Positions 24,776-33,605 are shown, counted from the stretch's first letter. The stretch is 64,000 nucleotides of DNA from Kaistella solincola (GCF_000812875.1 NZ_JSYK01000003.1:1116001-1180000); one strand, 5' to 3'. Made by a program: numbers and translations. Notes: generated by a model from the letters alone, not told the origin.

Positions 24776-25228
24776 TTAAAGTTCATCGGGAATTTCGGGT
24801 TCCACCAACATTTTTAGTTTTTCCAGGGATTCCTGCCAACCCAGATAACACGCATCCAAGGGAATGGCTGCGGGAATATTTTCCTGCGTAATTTTCAGTT
24901 CTGTTCCTACGGAAACCGGTGTAAAGGAAATTGAGGTGATCATATCTCCCGGTAAATTGGGATCGTCGAAGCGGTCGATGTATTTTATAAATTTGTCAGG
25001 TTCTATATCTAGATATTCGCCGCCAAAAGACTGTTTTTTTCCGGTGGAAAAATTGGTAAAAGACATTTTATATTTTCCGCCGACTTTCACCTCCATTTCT
25101 TCAATTTCAGCGAACATGCCGTAGGGCGCCAGCCAGGACAGAAAAGCGTTGGCATCAATAAAAGCACGAAAAACTTTCTCGGGCTTCGCCGTTAAAACTC
25201 TGTGTAAAGAAATGCTGTTGTTTGACAT
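24776..25228 (-). CDS. SRPBCC/AHSA1-domain protein
   Basis: A 150-aa protein from the ATG at 25228 (a GTG precedes it in frame). The pattern HRVLTAKPEKVFRAFIDANA, FLSWLAPYGM, then GGEYLDIEPDKFIKYIDRF and a C-terminal GWQESLEKLKMLVEPEIP matches the AHSA1 (activator of Hsp90 homologue 1-like) family with a helix-grip fold binding hydrophobic ligands. No partner gene such as an ArsR regulator is nearby. Function unknown. Confidence 0.82.
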   Translation of the reverse strand: MSNNSISLHRVLTAKPEKVFRAFIDANAFLSWLAPYGMFAEIEEMEVKVGGKYKMSFTNFSTGKKQSFGGEYLDIEPDKFIKYIDRFDDPNLPGDMITSISFTPVSVGTELKITQENIPAAIPLDACYLGWQESLEKLKMLVEPEIPDEL

Positions 25229-25588
25229 CACTTTAATTTTTGAGTAAAATTAGTGAAAACAGTGTTTTTGGAAATGGTGTTTTAGCGGGAATTAGTTTGG
25301 TAATTTGCTGGTGCAAGGTGGAATTTCCCTGCAACGAGGCTGTGTATGGCGATAGCGGCGGAATGGAAAGGGAAACATTTAAATTTTGCCCTAATCTAAA
25401 TAAGAGCTTTTTATTATTGACTCAATTAAGAAAAAAGGAAATATAAAAACTTTTGCGGCAAGAACGGATAACTTTCAATTGCTCTCTTAAACCGGCATTT
25501 CGTCAATCCGATGTTATGTGAAGGAGCAACTGTTCATTTTTAATATATATTTTTTTTTGTAATTGATGGTTTATCAGCAAAATGTAAA
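25229..25588. other. Spacer before the AT-rich module
   Basis: About 360 bp with no convincing gene; the short frame at 25240-25446 has no family look. It contains a degraded arm-like stretch near 25345-25370 and the left 11-bp inverted repeat GTTATGTGAAG at 25513-25523. Composition falls to mostly A/T from about 25540. Confidence 0.5.
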
Positions 25589-25596
25589 TATATTTG
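25589..25596 (+). promoter_or_regulatory. Predicted -7 box of the two-gene module
   Basis: TATATTTG, a perfect TAnnTTTG match 30 bp before the ATG at 25627. It argues against the upstream in-frame TTG at 25594, which would overlap the box. Confidence 0.55.
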
Positions 25597-25626
25597 TTCT
25601 CCAATACATTCATTGTATTAATCTAT

Positions 25627-26607
25627 ATGGAAAGTCCTGAATTAGAACATTTACGCGAAATTGCTCTTACTTTAAAACTAGATCCAACTGGTAGTATTGG
25701 ACATGCTGCTTCTGTTTCAGATGTAATTCAGGTTCTAAGCGGAGTAAAAGAATCATATAGAAATTTTCTTAAAATCGCATTATCTAAAAAATTTCCCGAG
25801 ATTGAAAATCTTGATCTAGAAGTTGATGATTTCGTAAGCAGAACCGAACTTTTAATTGTTGATACAAAATTTAGTAGTTATCAGAATTCAATAGCTCCAA
25901 ATGTTCAAGATAATATTTATTCGTTGTTCGGAAATAGTGAAGAATTTTCAACACAAGAACAGATTTTTGATGATTATAAAGATCAAGTAATATATTCCGA
26001 CGTCAACAATTATCAAGATTTACAAACATTAAAAAAGAAATATTCAGCTGTTGAAAGGCAAATGATTTTTGAACCTTTGTTTAAAGCGAGCTCTAATAAA
26101 AAGTTTAATGTTTTTGTGTGGGAGGGCAAAAAGGAAAAAAGAAAAATTATCAAACCACGAACAGAATTTCAAACCTATTTTAAAGTTCCTAAAATAAACA
26201 AGATTGAAATTCCAGCAAAATATTATCAGTTTTATGCTAGAGTTTCAGAGTCAGGAGATATAATAAATAAAAATAGTATTAAAGATATTGTTTATTATGA
26301 AGCTTTAGAACATGAAACTTATCCTTTTAAACCAGATGTTTTAACATTCGGAAAGTATGTTTTTAAGCTGAAGAAGAAATTGGAATGTAGTGTTCATTTT
26401 GAAGATGATCTTTATTTTATTGAAAATGAAAATTTAGACGTAACTGTTTGGGCAAAAACAAGAGAAGATGTTGAGAAGGCATTTAATTTTGAATTTTATT
26501 CTTTATATGTGAATTACGCTTTAGAATTTGATGATAATCTTACAGACAAAGCAATTTCCTTAAAAAATAAAATTTTAAGTCTAATTGAAACCGTTTATGA
26601 AAAGTAG
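25627..26607 (+). CDS. Uncharacterised 326-aa protein paired with a HicA-like protein
   Basis: Not recognised. The N-terminal third (ESPELEHLREIALTLKLDPT, then HAASVSDVIQVLSGVKESYR) looks helical. The middle (about 135-215) is lysine-rich with KKEKRKIIKPRTEFQTYFKV. The C-terminal part alternates beta-like segments (KYVFKLKKKLECSVHFEDDL) with a final helix. No catalytic motif, signal peptide or membrane segment is apparent. Codon use is strongly A/T-biased compared with neighbours. It overlaps the next gene by 11 bp, implying coupled translation. A regulator, antitoxin or immunity role is possible by analogy with hic-type pairs but nothing in the sequence proves it. Confidence 0.75.
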   Translation: MESPELEHLREIALTLKLDPTGSIGHAASVSDVIQVLSGVKESYRNFLKIALSKKFPEIENLDLEVDDFVSRTELLIVDTKFSSYQNSIAPNVQDNIYSLFGNSEEFSTQEQIFDDYKDQVIYSDVNNYQDLQTLKKKYSAVERQMIFEPLFKASSNKKFNVFVWEGKKEKRKIIKPRTEFQTYFKVPKINKIEIPAKYYQFYARVSESGDIINKNSIKDIVYYEALEHETYPFKPDVLTFGKYVFKLKKKLECSVHFEDDLYFIENENLDVTVWAKTREDVEKAFNFEFYSLYVNYALEFDDNLTDKAISLKNKILSLIETVYEK

Positions 26608-26884
26608 AAAAGCGAAAGATTTAAAAAAAACTCTGCTTAAAAAAGGTTTCGAAATTAATCCAAAGCAGCAACATCACGAATCATATTTTTTGATAGTTGA
26701 TGGAAAAAAGAGTCATATTCATACGTATTTTAGTCATAATTTACCTGACTATGGATCTTCATTAATGGGAAAGATAAAAAAGCAACTAAAATTTGTTGAA
26801 TCAAATCTTGCTGAAAAATTCTTTGACTGTCCAATGTCCAAAGAAGAATATCTTACTATGTTAAAAAAAAATGGGGACATTTAG
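26597..26884 (+). CDS. HicA-like toxin-fold protein
   Basis: A 95-aa protein from the ATG at 26597. The pattern KSRKAKDLKKTLLKKGFEIN, then HHESYFLIVDGKKSHIHTYF, then GKIKKQLKF recalls HicA/YcfA mRNA interferases: small basic proteins with a dsRBD-like fold and a conserved histidine before a beta strand. The end CPMSKEEYLTMLKK resembles a longer subfamily annotated as HicA-type toxins. Residue spacing is loose, so the assignment is moderate. Position second in a coupled pair fits an antitoxin-toxin arrangement, although the partner is far larger than HicB. Confidence 0.6.
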   Translation: MKSRKAKDLKKTLLKKGFEINPKQQHHESYFLIVDGKKSHIHTYFSHNLPDYGSSLMGKIKKQLKFVESNLAEKFFDCPMSKEEYLTMLKKNGDI

Positions 26885-27015
26885 TTTTTGCGCAATAATT
26901 ATTTTCGCTTCACATAACTCTCAAGAACTCCCCCAACAAATAACCAATTTTAAGATACCCGCAGCCCCCCGCTTGAACCGAGCTCTTTTTTGTTATTGCG
27001 AGTGCCCTTTTCTAA

Positions 27016-27103
27016 GGATTGCTTCGCGTTGCTCGCAATGACTACAAGGTTTGACGGATTGCTTCGCTGCGCTCGCAATGACTTCACGTGTACTCGCAAT
27101 GAC
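27016..27103. repeat. Three GGATTGCTTCGC...GCTCGCAATGAC repeats
   Basis: Two full palindromic copies, 27016-27042 and 27056-27082, differ at only a few positions, and a partial third (ACTCGCAATGAC) ends at 27103. A further half (TTATTGCGAGTG) lies at 26993-27004. Repeats of this ATTGCTTCGC/GCGAAGCAAT kind are known from many unrelated bacteria. They sit between the AT-rich module and lpd. Confidence 0.85.
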
Positions 27104-27107
27104 GTAC

Positions 27108-27140
27108 AAAAAAAATTCCAGCCTTAAACTGGAATTTTTT
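27108..27140 (-). terminator. Terminator of lpd
   Basis: Stem AAAAATTCCAG / CTGGAATTTTT with loop CCTTAAA, 20 bp after the lpd stop on the minus strand, with T-rich tails both ways. Confidence 0.85.
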
Positions 27141-27160
27141 TATAAATATATTTTGTCCTT

Positions 27161-28552
27161 TTAGATGTGAATCACTTCGCCGTATGCGGCTGCTACAGCT
27201 TCCATCACCGCTTCGGAAATCGTTGGGTGCGGGTGAATGGATTTCAAGACTTCGTGACCGGTAGTTTCCAGTTTACGCGCCACAACAGCTTCCGCAATCA
27301 TGTCGGTTACGCCGTCGCCCACCATATGACAACCAAGCCACTCGCCGTATTTCGCATCAAAAATTACCTTGATGAAACCGTCGGTGTCGCCGTTTGCCGT
27401 TGCTTTTCCGGAAGCTGAGAACGGGAATTTACCCACTTTCAGTTCGTAACCTTTTTCTTTTGCCTGCTTTTCGGTTAAACCAACCGACGCCACTTCCGGA
27501 TGCGCATACGTACAACCTGGAATATTGCCATAATCTATTTTTTCAACGTGCAGACCTTTGATTTTTTCCACGCAGGTAATTCCTTCCGCAGACGCAACGT
27601 GTGCCAATGCCTGAGTCGGCAAAATATCACCAATCGCATAATAGCCCGGAACAGAAGTCTGGTACCATTCGTTCACCAAAACTTTTCCTTTTTCCGTTTG
27701 AATTCCCACTTCTTCGAAACCTTGTCCTTCAATGTTGGAAGAGATTCCAACTGCTGACAATAAAATATCGGCTTCTAAAGTGATATTTCCTTTCTCGGTT
27801 TTTACCGTCGCTTTCACGCCGTTTCCGGAAGTATCTACCGATTCTACAGACGCGTTGGTCATAATCTCGATACCCAATTTTTTCAGCGATTTTTCAACGT
27901 GTTTTGAAGTATCTTCATCTTCCACAGGAAGAATATTCGGCATAAATTCTACGACAGTCACTTTGGTTCCCATGGTATTGTAAAAATCCGCGAACTCAAT
28001 TCCGATAGCGCCGGAACCCACCACAATCATGGATTTTGGCTGTTCCGGAAGACTTAAAGCCTGGCGGTAACCGATCACTTTTTTGCCGTCCTGTGGCAAG
28101 TTCGGCAATTCGCGGGAACGCGCGCCGGTTGCGATGATGATGTGTTCTGCGGAATATTCAGTGGTTTTCCCGTCTTTATCAGCAACAGAAACTTTTTTAC
28201 CTTTCTGAACTTTTGCAGTTCCCATGATGACATCGATTTTGTTTTTCTTCATCAGAAAGGCGATTCCGCCGCTCATTTTCTGAGCAACGCCGCGGCTTCT
28301 CTGGATGACTTTAGAAAAATCAAAACCCGGATTTTCTACTTTATTTAAACCGTAATCTTCGGCTTTCTGTAAATATTTAAAAACGTGTGCAGATTTCAGC
28401 AAAGCTTTTGTTGGGATACAGCCCCAATTCAAGCAAATTCCACCTAAACTTTCTTTTTCGATAATCGCAGTTTTGAAACCCAATTGTGCGGCTCTGATTG
28501 CCGTAACGTAACCACCAGGTCCACTGCCGATGACAATAATATCGTAGTTCAT
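27161..28552 (-). CDS. lpdA: Dihydrolipoyl dehydrogenase
   Basis: A 463-aa flavoprotein. FAD motif IIVIGSGPGGYVTAIRAAQLG at the N-terminus (written here over its span 5-25), redox-active disulfide in GGICLNWGCIPTK near 40, NAD site VVGSGAIGIEFADF near 180, and the C-terminal catalytic HPHPTISEA. It reoxidises lipoyl groups of the 2-oxoacid dehydrogenase and glycine cleavage complexes. The fused E1 gene lies 0.8 kb upstream on the same strand, separated by a DUF305 lipoprotein gene, so a shared complex is plausible. Length is normal. Confidence 0.97.
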   Translation of the reverse strand: MNYDIIVIGSGPGGYVTAIRAAQLGFKTAIIEKESLGGICLNWGCIPTKALLKSAHVFKYLQKAEDYGLNKVENPGFDFSKVIQRSRGVAQKMSGGIAFLMKKNKIDVIMGTAKVQKGKKVSVADKDGKTTEYSAEHIIIATGARSRELPNLPQDGKKVIGYRQALSLPEQPKSMIVVGSGAIGIEFADFYNTMGTKVTVVEFMPNILPVEDEDTSKHVEKSLKKLGIEIMTNASVESVDTSGNGVKATVKTEKGNITLEADILLSAVGISSNIEGQGFEEVGIQTEKGKVLVNEWYQTSVPGYYAIGDILPTQALAHVASAEGITCVEKIKGLHVEKIDYGNIPGCTYAHPEVASVGLTEKQAKEKGYELKVGKFPFSASGKATANGDTDGFIKVIFDAKYGEWLGCHMVGDGVTDMIAEAVVARKLETTGHEVLKSIHPHPTISEAVMEAVAAAYGEVIHI

Positions 28553-28629
28553 TATTTAAAAATTTGATGCGAATTTACGGAAAATTATTGAGTGTTTTTG
28601 GGGATTTCTGCGCGGGTTTTCTTTAATTT

Positions 28630-29244
28630 TTATAATTTATTTTTATCAAGCCACGCCTGCAATTGGGCAATTTCTGAAGTTTGATGCTGCACGATCATAT
28701 CGGAAAGATCCAGCAGCTCTTTTTCCTTGCCAAATTTCTGATACACTTTCGCCATGTCCACCGCACTTTGATGGTGTGGAATCATCTGTGCCGCGTAATC
28801 TTTGTCGATGTCGTTATACACTTTCGTATCGCTGTTCATCATCGCTGCCATCGACTGATTCAGCGCCTGTTCAAATTCTTTATTTTCCGGAAAATTTGCC
28901 GTTTTAGCGGCATATTTTTTCATTAAAGCAATTTCGGTATTTTGGTCTGCGATGACTTTCTGAGCAAATTTTTTCAGCTCCGGATTGGTGCCTTTTTCAA
29001 GCAAAAGTTGCGACATATCCACCGCGCCCTGATGATGTGCCATCATCATTTTAGAAAAATCCACATCGATGTTGCCGGTAGGTTTGTCGCTGTGCATGTC
29101 GTCCATCATTTCATCTATCAAAGCGACCATTTCATTATTTTCGGAATTTTCGGAAATTTTGCCCGAATCAGGGGAAATTTTTTCGGTTTCGGTGCAGGAG
29201 ATTATCATGAATGACAAGGAGAAAACCAGCAGTATTTTTTTCAT
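28630..29244 (-). CDS. DUF305 lipoprotein with two ferritin-like repeats
   Basis: A 204-aa protein with a lipoprotein signal (MKKILLVFSLSFMIISC, lipobox IISC, Cys17). Two DUF305 units follow: MMMAHHQGAVDMSQLLLEKG near 67-86 and MIPHHQSAVDMAKVYQKFG near 153-171, each with the HHxxAVDM signature that suggests metal binding, often copper-linked. It faces the periplasm or the cell surface. The linker at residues about 109-118 (AAKTANF) is encoded by a copy of the small palindrome family (28891-28920), an in-frame insertion. Function unknown. Confidence 0.88.
   Translation of the reverse strand: MKKILLVFSLSFMIISCTETEKISPDSGKISENSENNEMVALIDEMMDDMHSDKPTGNIDVDFSKMMMAHHQGAVDMSQLLLEKGTNPELKKFAQKVIADQNTEIALMKKYAAKTANFPENKEFEQALNQSMAAMMNSDTKVYNDIDKDYAAQMIPHHQSAVDMAKVYQKFGKEKELLDLSDMIVQHQTSEIAQLQAWLDKNKL
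28891..28920. repeat. Small palindrome inside the DUF305 gene
   Basis: AAAATTTGCCGTTTTAGCGG, then CATATTTTTT. It is one of the best-preserved copies of the family in the window, yet it lies within coding sequence in the linker between the two DUF305 repeats. Confidence 0.8.
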
Positions 29245-29315
29245 TTGTTAAATTTCTGGAGAGGCTGCAAAAATGATGCACAAAAAAAAGCAGAACCATG
29301 TCTGCTTTCTTAATT

Positions 29316-31745
29316 TTAAATTTTCGGAAACTTTTCCGGATTTACTTCGTGGAAAACGCCGTAAATTTTTTCTACCATATCATCAACACTTGGTTTGCTG
29401 AAATAGTCGCCATCGCTCGCGTACGGCGGGCGGTGATTTTCTGCAGAAATGGTCAGCGGATCGGAATCCAAATATCTGAAGGCTTTTTGTTTTTCTAAAA
29501 TCTGCTGTAAAATAAAGGCTGAAGCGCCACCTTCCACATCTTCGTCGATGACAACGAGACGGTTGGTTTTCTTCACGCTTTCTTTAATTTCGTGGCTTAA
29601 ATCGAATGGAATTAAAGACTGAATATCAATCACTTCCGCTGAAATACCAATTTTTTCCAGTTCCTTCGCAGCTTCCATAACCAATCTCCAGGTAGAACCG
29701 TAAGTTACCAACGTAACATCAGAACCTTCTTTCGTGATCTCAACTTTCCCGACTGGAATGGTAAATTCACCTAAATTGTCCGGCTGCGTTTCTTTCAAAC
29801 GGTACCCGTTCAGACATTCGATAATTAAAGCCGGCTCGTCGGATTGAAGCATGGTGTTGTAGAAACCGGCAGCAATCGTTAAGTTTCGCGGTACGAGAAC
29901 TAAAATTCCTTTGGAAAGGTTTAAAATTCCCGCCATCGGCGAACCTGAATGCCAGATTCCTTCCAGACGGTGACCACGCGTTCTAATGATTAAAGGCGCT
30001 TTTTGCCCGCCGCGTGTTCTGTACTGCACTGTCGCCAAATCATCGCTCATGCCTTGCAAACAGTACAAAATATAATCGAGGTACTGGATTTCTGCAATCG
30101 GTCTTAAACCGCGCATTGCCATTCCGATTCCCTGACCAAGTATGGTTGCTTCCCGAATTCCGGTATCGGCAATACGAAGCTCGCCGTATTTTTCCTGAAG
30201 ACCTTCCAAACCCTGGTTTACGTCGCCAATATTTCCGGCATCTTCACCAAAAATCAACGTTTCCGGATATTTTTCAAATATTTTATCGAAATTATTTCTC
30301 ACCACTACCCGACCGTCTACGGTTTCGGAAGCATCAGAAAAAACAGGTTTTACTTCCAGCACTTTGGTGGCTTTCCATTCGGACTGTGAATATAAATGCG
30401 AAGAATAATTTTCTTTTTCAGCAGCGAAAACCTGCTCGTATTTCAGCTGAAGATCGTGTCTTTCAGCAGTTTGGTTGGCTCTTGTCAGCAATAAGGTTTT
30501 TCTTACCAGATGGAAAATATCTCTTTTTGCCACCGAAACAATTTTGCTGAACTGTTCCAATTCCGCAGCTACTTCCGTGTTTTGAGATTTTAAATTCTCA
30601 ACCAATGGAAGCATTGCATCTTTTAAATCCAGAATAGTTTTCTGATAATCTTCCCAAGCTTTTTTCTGGCCTTCTTTGACCATTTTTTTGGCTTCAGCTT
30701 CTATTTTTTCTAAGTCTTCAAGCGTAGCAAGTTGTTGTTCCTCACCTTCAATCTCAATGGAATAATTAAAAATCCACTCCCTGAATTTCAGTAAACCATC
30801 ATATTCACCTTCCCATTTCAGGCGGTCTTCGCTTTTATATCTTTCATGAGAGCCGGAAGTCGAGTGACCTTGCGGCTGCGTAACTTCTACCACGTGCACC
30901 ACGACCGGAATACTTTCAGTGCGGGCAAAATGTTCGGCACGCGCGTATGCATCCAAAAGCGACGGATAATCCCAGGCTTTCACCTGAATGATTTCGCAAC
31001 CTTGCGTCTCGCCTTCCTTTCTTTGAAAACCTGAAAGCATTTCCGCGATATCGGCTTTCGCACGTTGATTCTGGGTAGGTACGGAAATTCCGTAACCATC
31101 ATCCCAAATTGAAACGATCATCGGAACCTGCAAAGCACACGCAGCGTTCAGCGTTTCCCAGAAATGACCTTCCGCAGTTGACGCGTCACCGATTGTTCCG
31201 AAAGCAACTTCATTTCCTTTGTTTGAGAAAATTTCAGAACCTTCAAACTCTACAGATTTGTACACTTTTGAAGCAAGTGCTAAACCTAACAATCGCGGCA
31301 TTTGTCCTGCAGTCGGCGAAATATCTGAGGAAATATTTTTCTGTTTAGTTAAATCTTTCCAGCTGCCATCCGCATTTAAGCTTCTGGTTGCGTAATGACC
31401 GTTCATTTGTCGGCCCGCAGAAGCTGGTTCACGTTCGATGTTGGTATCTGCATACAACTGCGCGAAAAAGTTTTCTACAGTTATTGCATCAATTGCAAGC
31501 GCAAAGGTTTGATCCCTATAATAGCCGCTTCGGAAATCACCGTTTCTAAAAACTTTTGCCATTGCCAGCTGCGGCAATTCCTTACCGTCGCCGAAGATTC
31601 CGAACTTTGCTTTTCCGGTCAGCACTTCGCGTCTGCCCAGATAAGACATTTCGCGGGAAATACGGCCGAGCTTATAATCTTCGAGGATCTGGTTTTTAAA
31701 GTCCTGAAAGGAAATCTGCTGAGTTTCTATATAGGTGGATTCCAT
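29316..31745 (-). CDS. Fused alpha/beta E1 of a 2-oxoacid dehydrogenase
   Basis: An 809-aa protein. The first half is E1-alpha-like with the thiamine diphosphate motif GDASTAEGHFWETLNAACAL near 195 and SVPTQNQRAKAD. The second half (from about 480) is E1-beta-like: KYPETLIFGEDAGNIGDVNQG, YLDYILYCLQGMSDD, and GHRLEGIWHSGSPMAGIL. In other bacteria the halves are separate, as in branched-chain 2-oxoacid or pyruvate dehydrogenase. Bacteroidetes carry this fused form, probably decarboxylating branched-chain 2-oxoacids, although pyruvate cannot be excluded. No E2 gene is in the window; lpdA is close by on the same strand. Confidence 0.92.
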   Translation of the reverse strand: MESTYIETQQISFQDFKNQILEDYKLGRISREMSYLGRREVLTGKAKFGIFGDGKELPQLAMAKVFRNGDFRSGYYRDQTFALAIDAITVENFFAQLYADTNIEREPASAGRQMNGHYATRSLNADGSWKDLTKQKNISSDISPTAGQMPRLLGLALASKVYKSVEFEGSEIFSNKGNEVAFGTIGDASTAEGHFWETLNAACALQVPMIVSIWDDGYGISVPTQNQRAKADIAEMLSGFQRKEGETQGCEIIQVKAWDYPSLLDAYARAEHFARTESIPVVVHVVEVTQPQGHSTSGSHERYKSEDRLKWEGEYDGLLKFREWIFNYSIEIEGEEQQLATLEDLEKIEAEAKKMVKEGQKKAWEDYQKTILDLKDAMLPLVENLKSQNTEVAAELEQFSKIVSVAKRDIFHLVRKTLLLTRANQTAERHDLQLKYEQVFAAEKENYSSHLYSQSEWKATKVLEVKPVFSDASETVDGRVVVRNNFDKIFEKYPETLIFGEDAGNIGDVNQGLEGLQEKYGELRIADTGIREATILGQGIGMAMRGLRPIAEIQYLDYILYCLQGMSDDLATVQYRTRGGQKAPLIIRTRGHRLEGIWHSGSPMAGILNLSKGILVLVPRNLTIAAGFYNTMLQSDEPALIIECLNGYRLKETQPDNLGEFTIPVGKVEITKEGSDVTLVTYGSTWRLVMEAAKELEKIGISAEVIDIQSLIPFDLSHEIKESVKKTNRLVVIDEDVEGGASAFILQQILEKQKAFRYLDSDPLTISAENHRPPYASDGDYFSKPSVDDMVEKIYGVFHEVNPEKFPKI

Positions 31746-31760
31746 AAAATCTGATTTTTA

Positions 31761-31768
31761 CAAAGATA
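31761..31768 (-). promoter_or_regulatory. Predicted -7 box of the fused E1 gene
   Basis: TATCTTTG on the minus strand, a perfect TAnnTTTG match 15 bp upstream of the ATG at 31745. Confidence 0.6.
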
Positions 31769-31881
31769 ATAATTTCCTGAAACAGCGCGCTTAAAATCAG
31801 CAAAATAGGGCAAAAAAAATCGAAATCTCCGGAAAGATTTCGATTTCTGTAAAACGTAAAATTTAAAAATATGAAGTTGTT

Positions 31882-32124
31882 TTAGTTTTTGCTTAGGTTA
31901 AATTCTGATTCTTTTAGCATTTCATCGATGATTTCAAATGCTTTTTGCTCATCCTGCAAATTTACCATTACCCGTACCATGGTGGCTGTTGGCGTTGTCG
32001 TAAACGACATATAGGTGTTATTGGTGTACGTGGTAATTTTTGCGGCTTCTAATTTTGATTTTACCAATTGTACTTTTGCTGATTGGTCACTTTCAAATAC
32101 AGGGACTCTTGTTTCTCTTTCCAT
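31882..32124 (-). CDS. DUF2007-type small signal-transducing-like protein
   Basis: An 80-aa protein: RVPVFESDQSAKVQLVKSKL, then EAAKITTYTNNTYMS, then a beta strand VRVMVNLQDEQKAFEIIDEM. This is the short alpha/beta layout of DUF2007 (labelled putative signal-transducing protein, related to PII-like folds). It is a single gene with no operon partner and its function is unknown. Confidence 0.75.
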   Translation of the reverse strand: MERETRVPVFESDQSAKVQLVKSKLEAAKITTYTNNTYMSFTTTPTATMVRVMVNLQDEQKAFEIIDEMLKESEFNLSKN

Positions 32125-32243
32125 TTATCTTGATCATTTAGAGACCTAAAGGTACAAAAAAAATCGGTAAATACTAAATTTTAACATTAAATTTACTTAA
32201 TACCCATTTAAAAAGCACAATTAATAGCAGTTTTTTACAGGTA

Positions 32244-33578
32244 TCACATTTTCTTTAAACAAACCTCAATAAGGTCTAACGCCATTTGCAGCTCTTCCCG
32301 CGAAACATTTAAATGCGGTCGGAAACGTATGGAACGGTCACCGCAAGCTAAAATAATTAAATGTTCATTGTACAAAAGCTCACGTAACTGGTCGCGCTGT
32401 TCGCCGGTCGGTAAATCTACAGCGCACATCAGGCCGCGGCCGCGCGCATTTGAAACCAAATTCGGATATTTTGCCTGAAGATTCTGCAGTTTTTCAAGCA
32501 AATAATCTCCCATAATCCGGGCATTTTCAACCAGATTTTCATTTTCGATCACTTCCAAAATCAGCTGAAAACGCAGAATATCGATAAAGTTTCCACCGAA
32601 AGTTGAATTGATTCTGGAGCTTTCGCGGAAAACATTGTCCGGAATTTCATCAAACTTTTCTTTGTTCGCCAACACACCGCAAACCTGGGCTTTTTTCCCG
32701 AACGAAATAATATCCGGTGCCACGCTGAAATGCTCAAATGCCCACATTTTTCCCGTTAAACCAATTCCGGTTTGCACTTCATCAAAAATCAATAAAACCT
32801 CGTTTTCGTCGCATATTTTTCTTAAACCAACAAAAAATTCATCGCGGAAATGGTGGTCGCCGCCTTCAGCCTGAATTGGCTCAATGATGAGACACGCAAC
32901 TCTGTTTGGATTTGCAAGTATCGCTTCTTCAATATTTAAAAGTGCTAAATTTTCGTGTTTAATGGTTTCCTCCAGATTTTCTTCGGTGATCGGGAAATTC
33001 AAATGTGGATTAATGATTCTCGGCCAGTCGAATTTCGGAAAATACATGTATTTCCTGGGATCTGCTGTGTTTGTGAGACTCAAAGTATAGCCGCTTCTGC
33101 CGTGGAACGCCTGTTTAAAATGAATGCAGATTCCCGCTTCGATGTCTAAACCTTTTTCGAAATTCTTTCGTGTTTTCCAGTCGAAGCACGCTTTCATTGC
33201 GTTTTCTACGCCCATCGTTCCGCCTTCAATGAAAAAGCAATACTGCAGTTCTTTCGGAATTGCAACTCTTTCAAAAACCTTCATAAAATCGGCAAATTCC
33301 TGCGAATAAACATCGGCTAAAGTGGGTTTGTTAACGGCCATTTTTCCGAGCCAGGCAGATTTTTCCATGAGATATGGATGATTGTAACCGATCGATGCGG
33401 AGGCAAACATCGAAAACATATCGAGATAATTTTTTCCCGTCACACGGTCGTGAATCCAGGAACCGTGAGATTTGTCGAAATCCATCACAAAATCAAAACC
33501 ATCTGCGAGCATGTGCCGCGAAAGCGTTTGCTTAACAGCGTTTGAAGGTTCTGGATGTGGAGCTATTGCGTTGTTCAT
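32244..33578 (-). CDS. lat: L-lysine 6-transaminase
   Basis: A 444-aa class III aminotransferase. The N-terminus SHGSWIHDRVTGKNYLDMFS and the segment KQAFHGRSGYTLSLTNTADP followed by RKYMYFPKFDWPRI are characteristic of lysine epsilon-aminotransferases (the Flavobacterium lutescens Lat type). Other motifs: EVQTGIGLTGKMWAFEH and the PLP lysine in ISFGKKAQ. It transfers the 6-amino group of lysine to 2-oxoglutarate, giving aminoadipate semialdehyde (cyclising to piperideine-6-carboxylate). The next enzyme, a semialdehyde dehydrogenase, is encoded 53 bp upstream on the same strand, so the pair forms a two-step route to 2-aminoadipate. Confidence 0.92.
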   Translation of the reverse strand: MNNAIAPHPEPSNAVKQTLSRHMLADGFDFVMDFDKSHGSWIHDRVTGKNYLDMFSMFASASIGYNHPYLMEKSAWLGKMAVNKPTLADVYSQEFADFMKVFERVAIPKELQYCFFIEGGTMGVENAMKACFDWKTRKNFEKGLDIEAGICIHFKQAFHGRSGYTLSLTNTADPRKYMYFPKFDWPRIINPHLNFPITEENLEETIKHENLALLNIEEAILANPNRVACLIIEPIQAEGGDHHFRDEFFVGLRKICDENEVLLIFDEVQTGIGLTGKMWAFEHFSVAPDIISFGKKAQVCGVLANKEKFDEIPDNVFRESSRINSTFGGNFIDILRFQLILEVIENENLVENARIMGDYLLEKLQNLQAKYPNLVSNARGRGLMCAVDLPTGEQRDQLRELLYNEHLIILACGDRSIRFRPHLNVSREELQMALDLIEVCLKKM

Positions 33579-33605
33579 AGTTTTAAAATTAGAAAGTTGA
33601 AATTG

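Larger units (their letters stand above)
25513..26918. mobile_element. AT-rich two-gene module bounded by an 11-bp inverted repeat (candidate)
   Basis: GTTATGTGAAG at 25513-25523 and its exact complement CTTCACATAAC at 26908-26918 enclose the two genes described next and little else. The interior is distinctly more AT-rich than the flanking genes. No integrase or transposase lies inside, so it would be a passive cassette if mobile. An 11-bp match over 1.4 kb could arise by chance, so the boundary is tentative. Confidence 0.4.

Noticed and set aside
25513-26918. Integron cassette with attC site
   Set aside because: GTTATGT departs from the GTTRRRY core and no folded attC or integrase is visible.
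27016-27103. CRISPR array
   Set aside because: Copies are palindromic, irregularly spaced and only two are complete; no cas genes are present.
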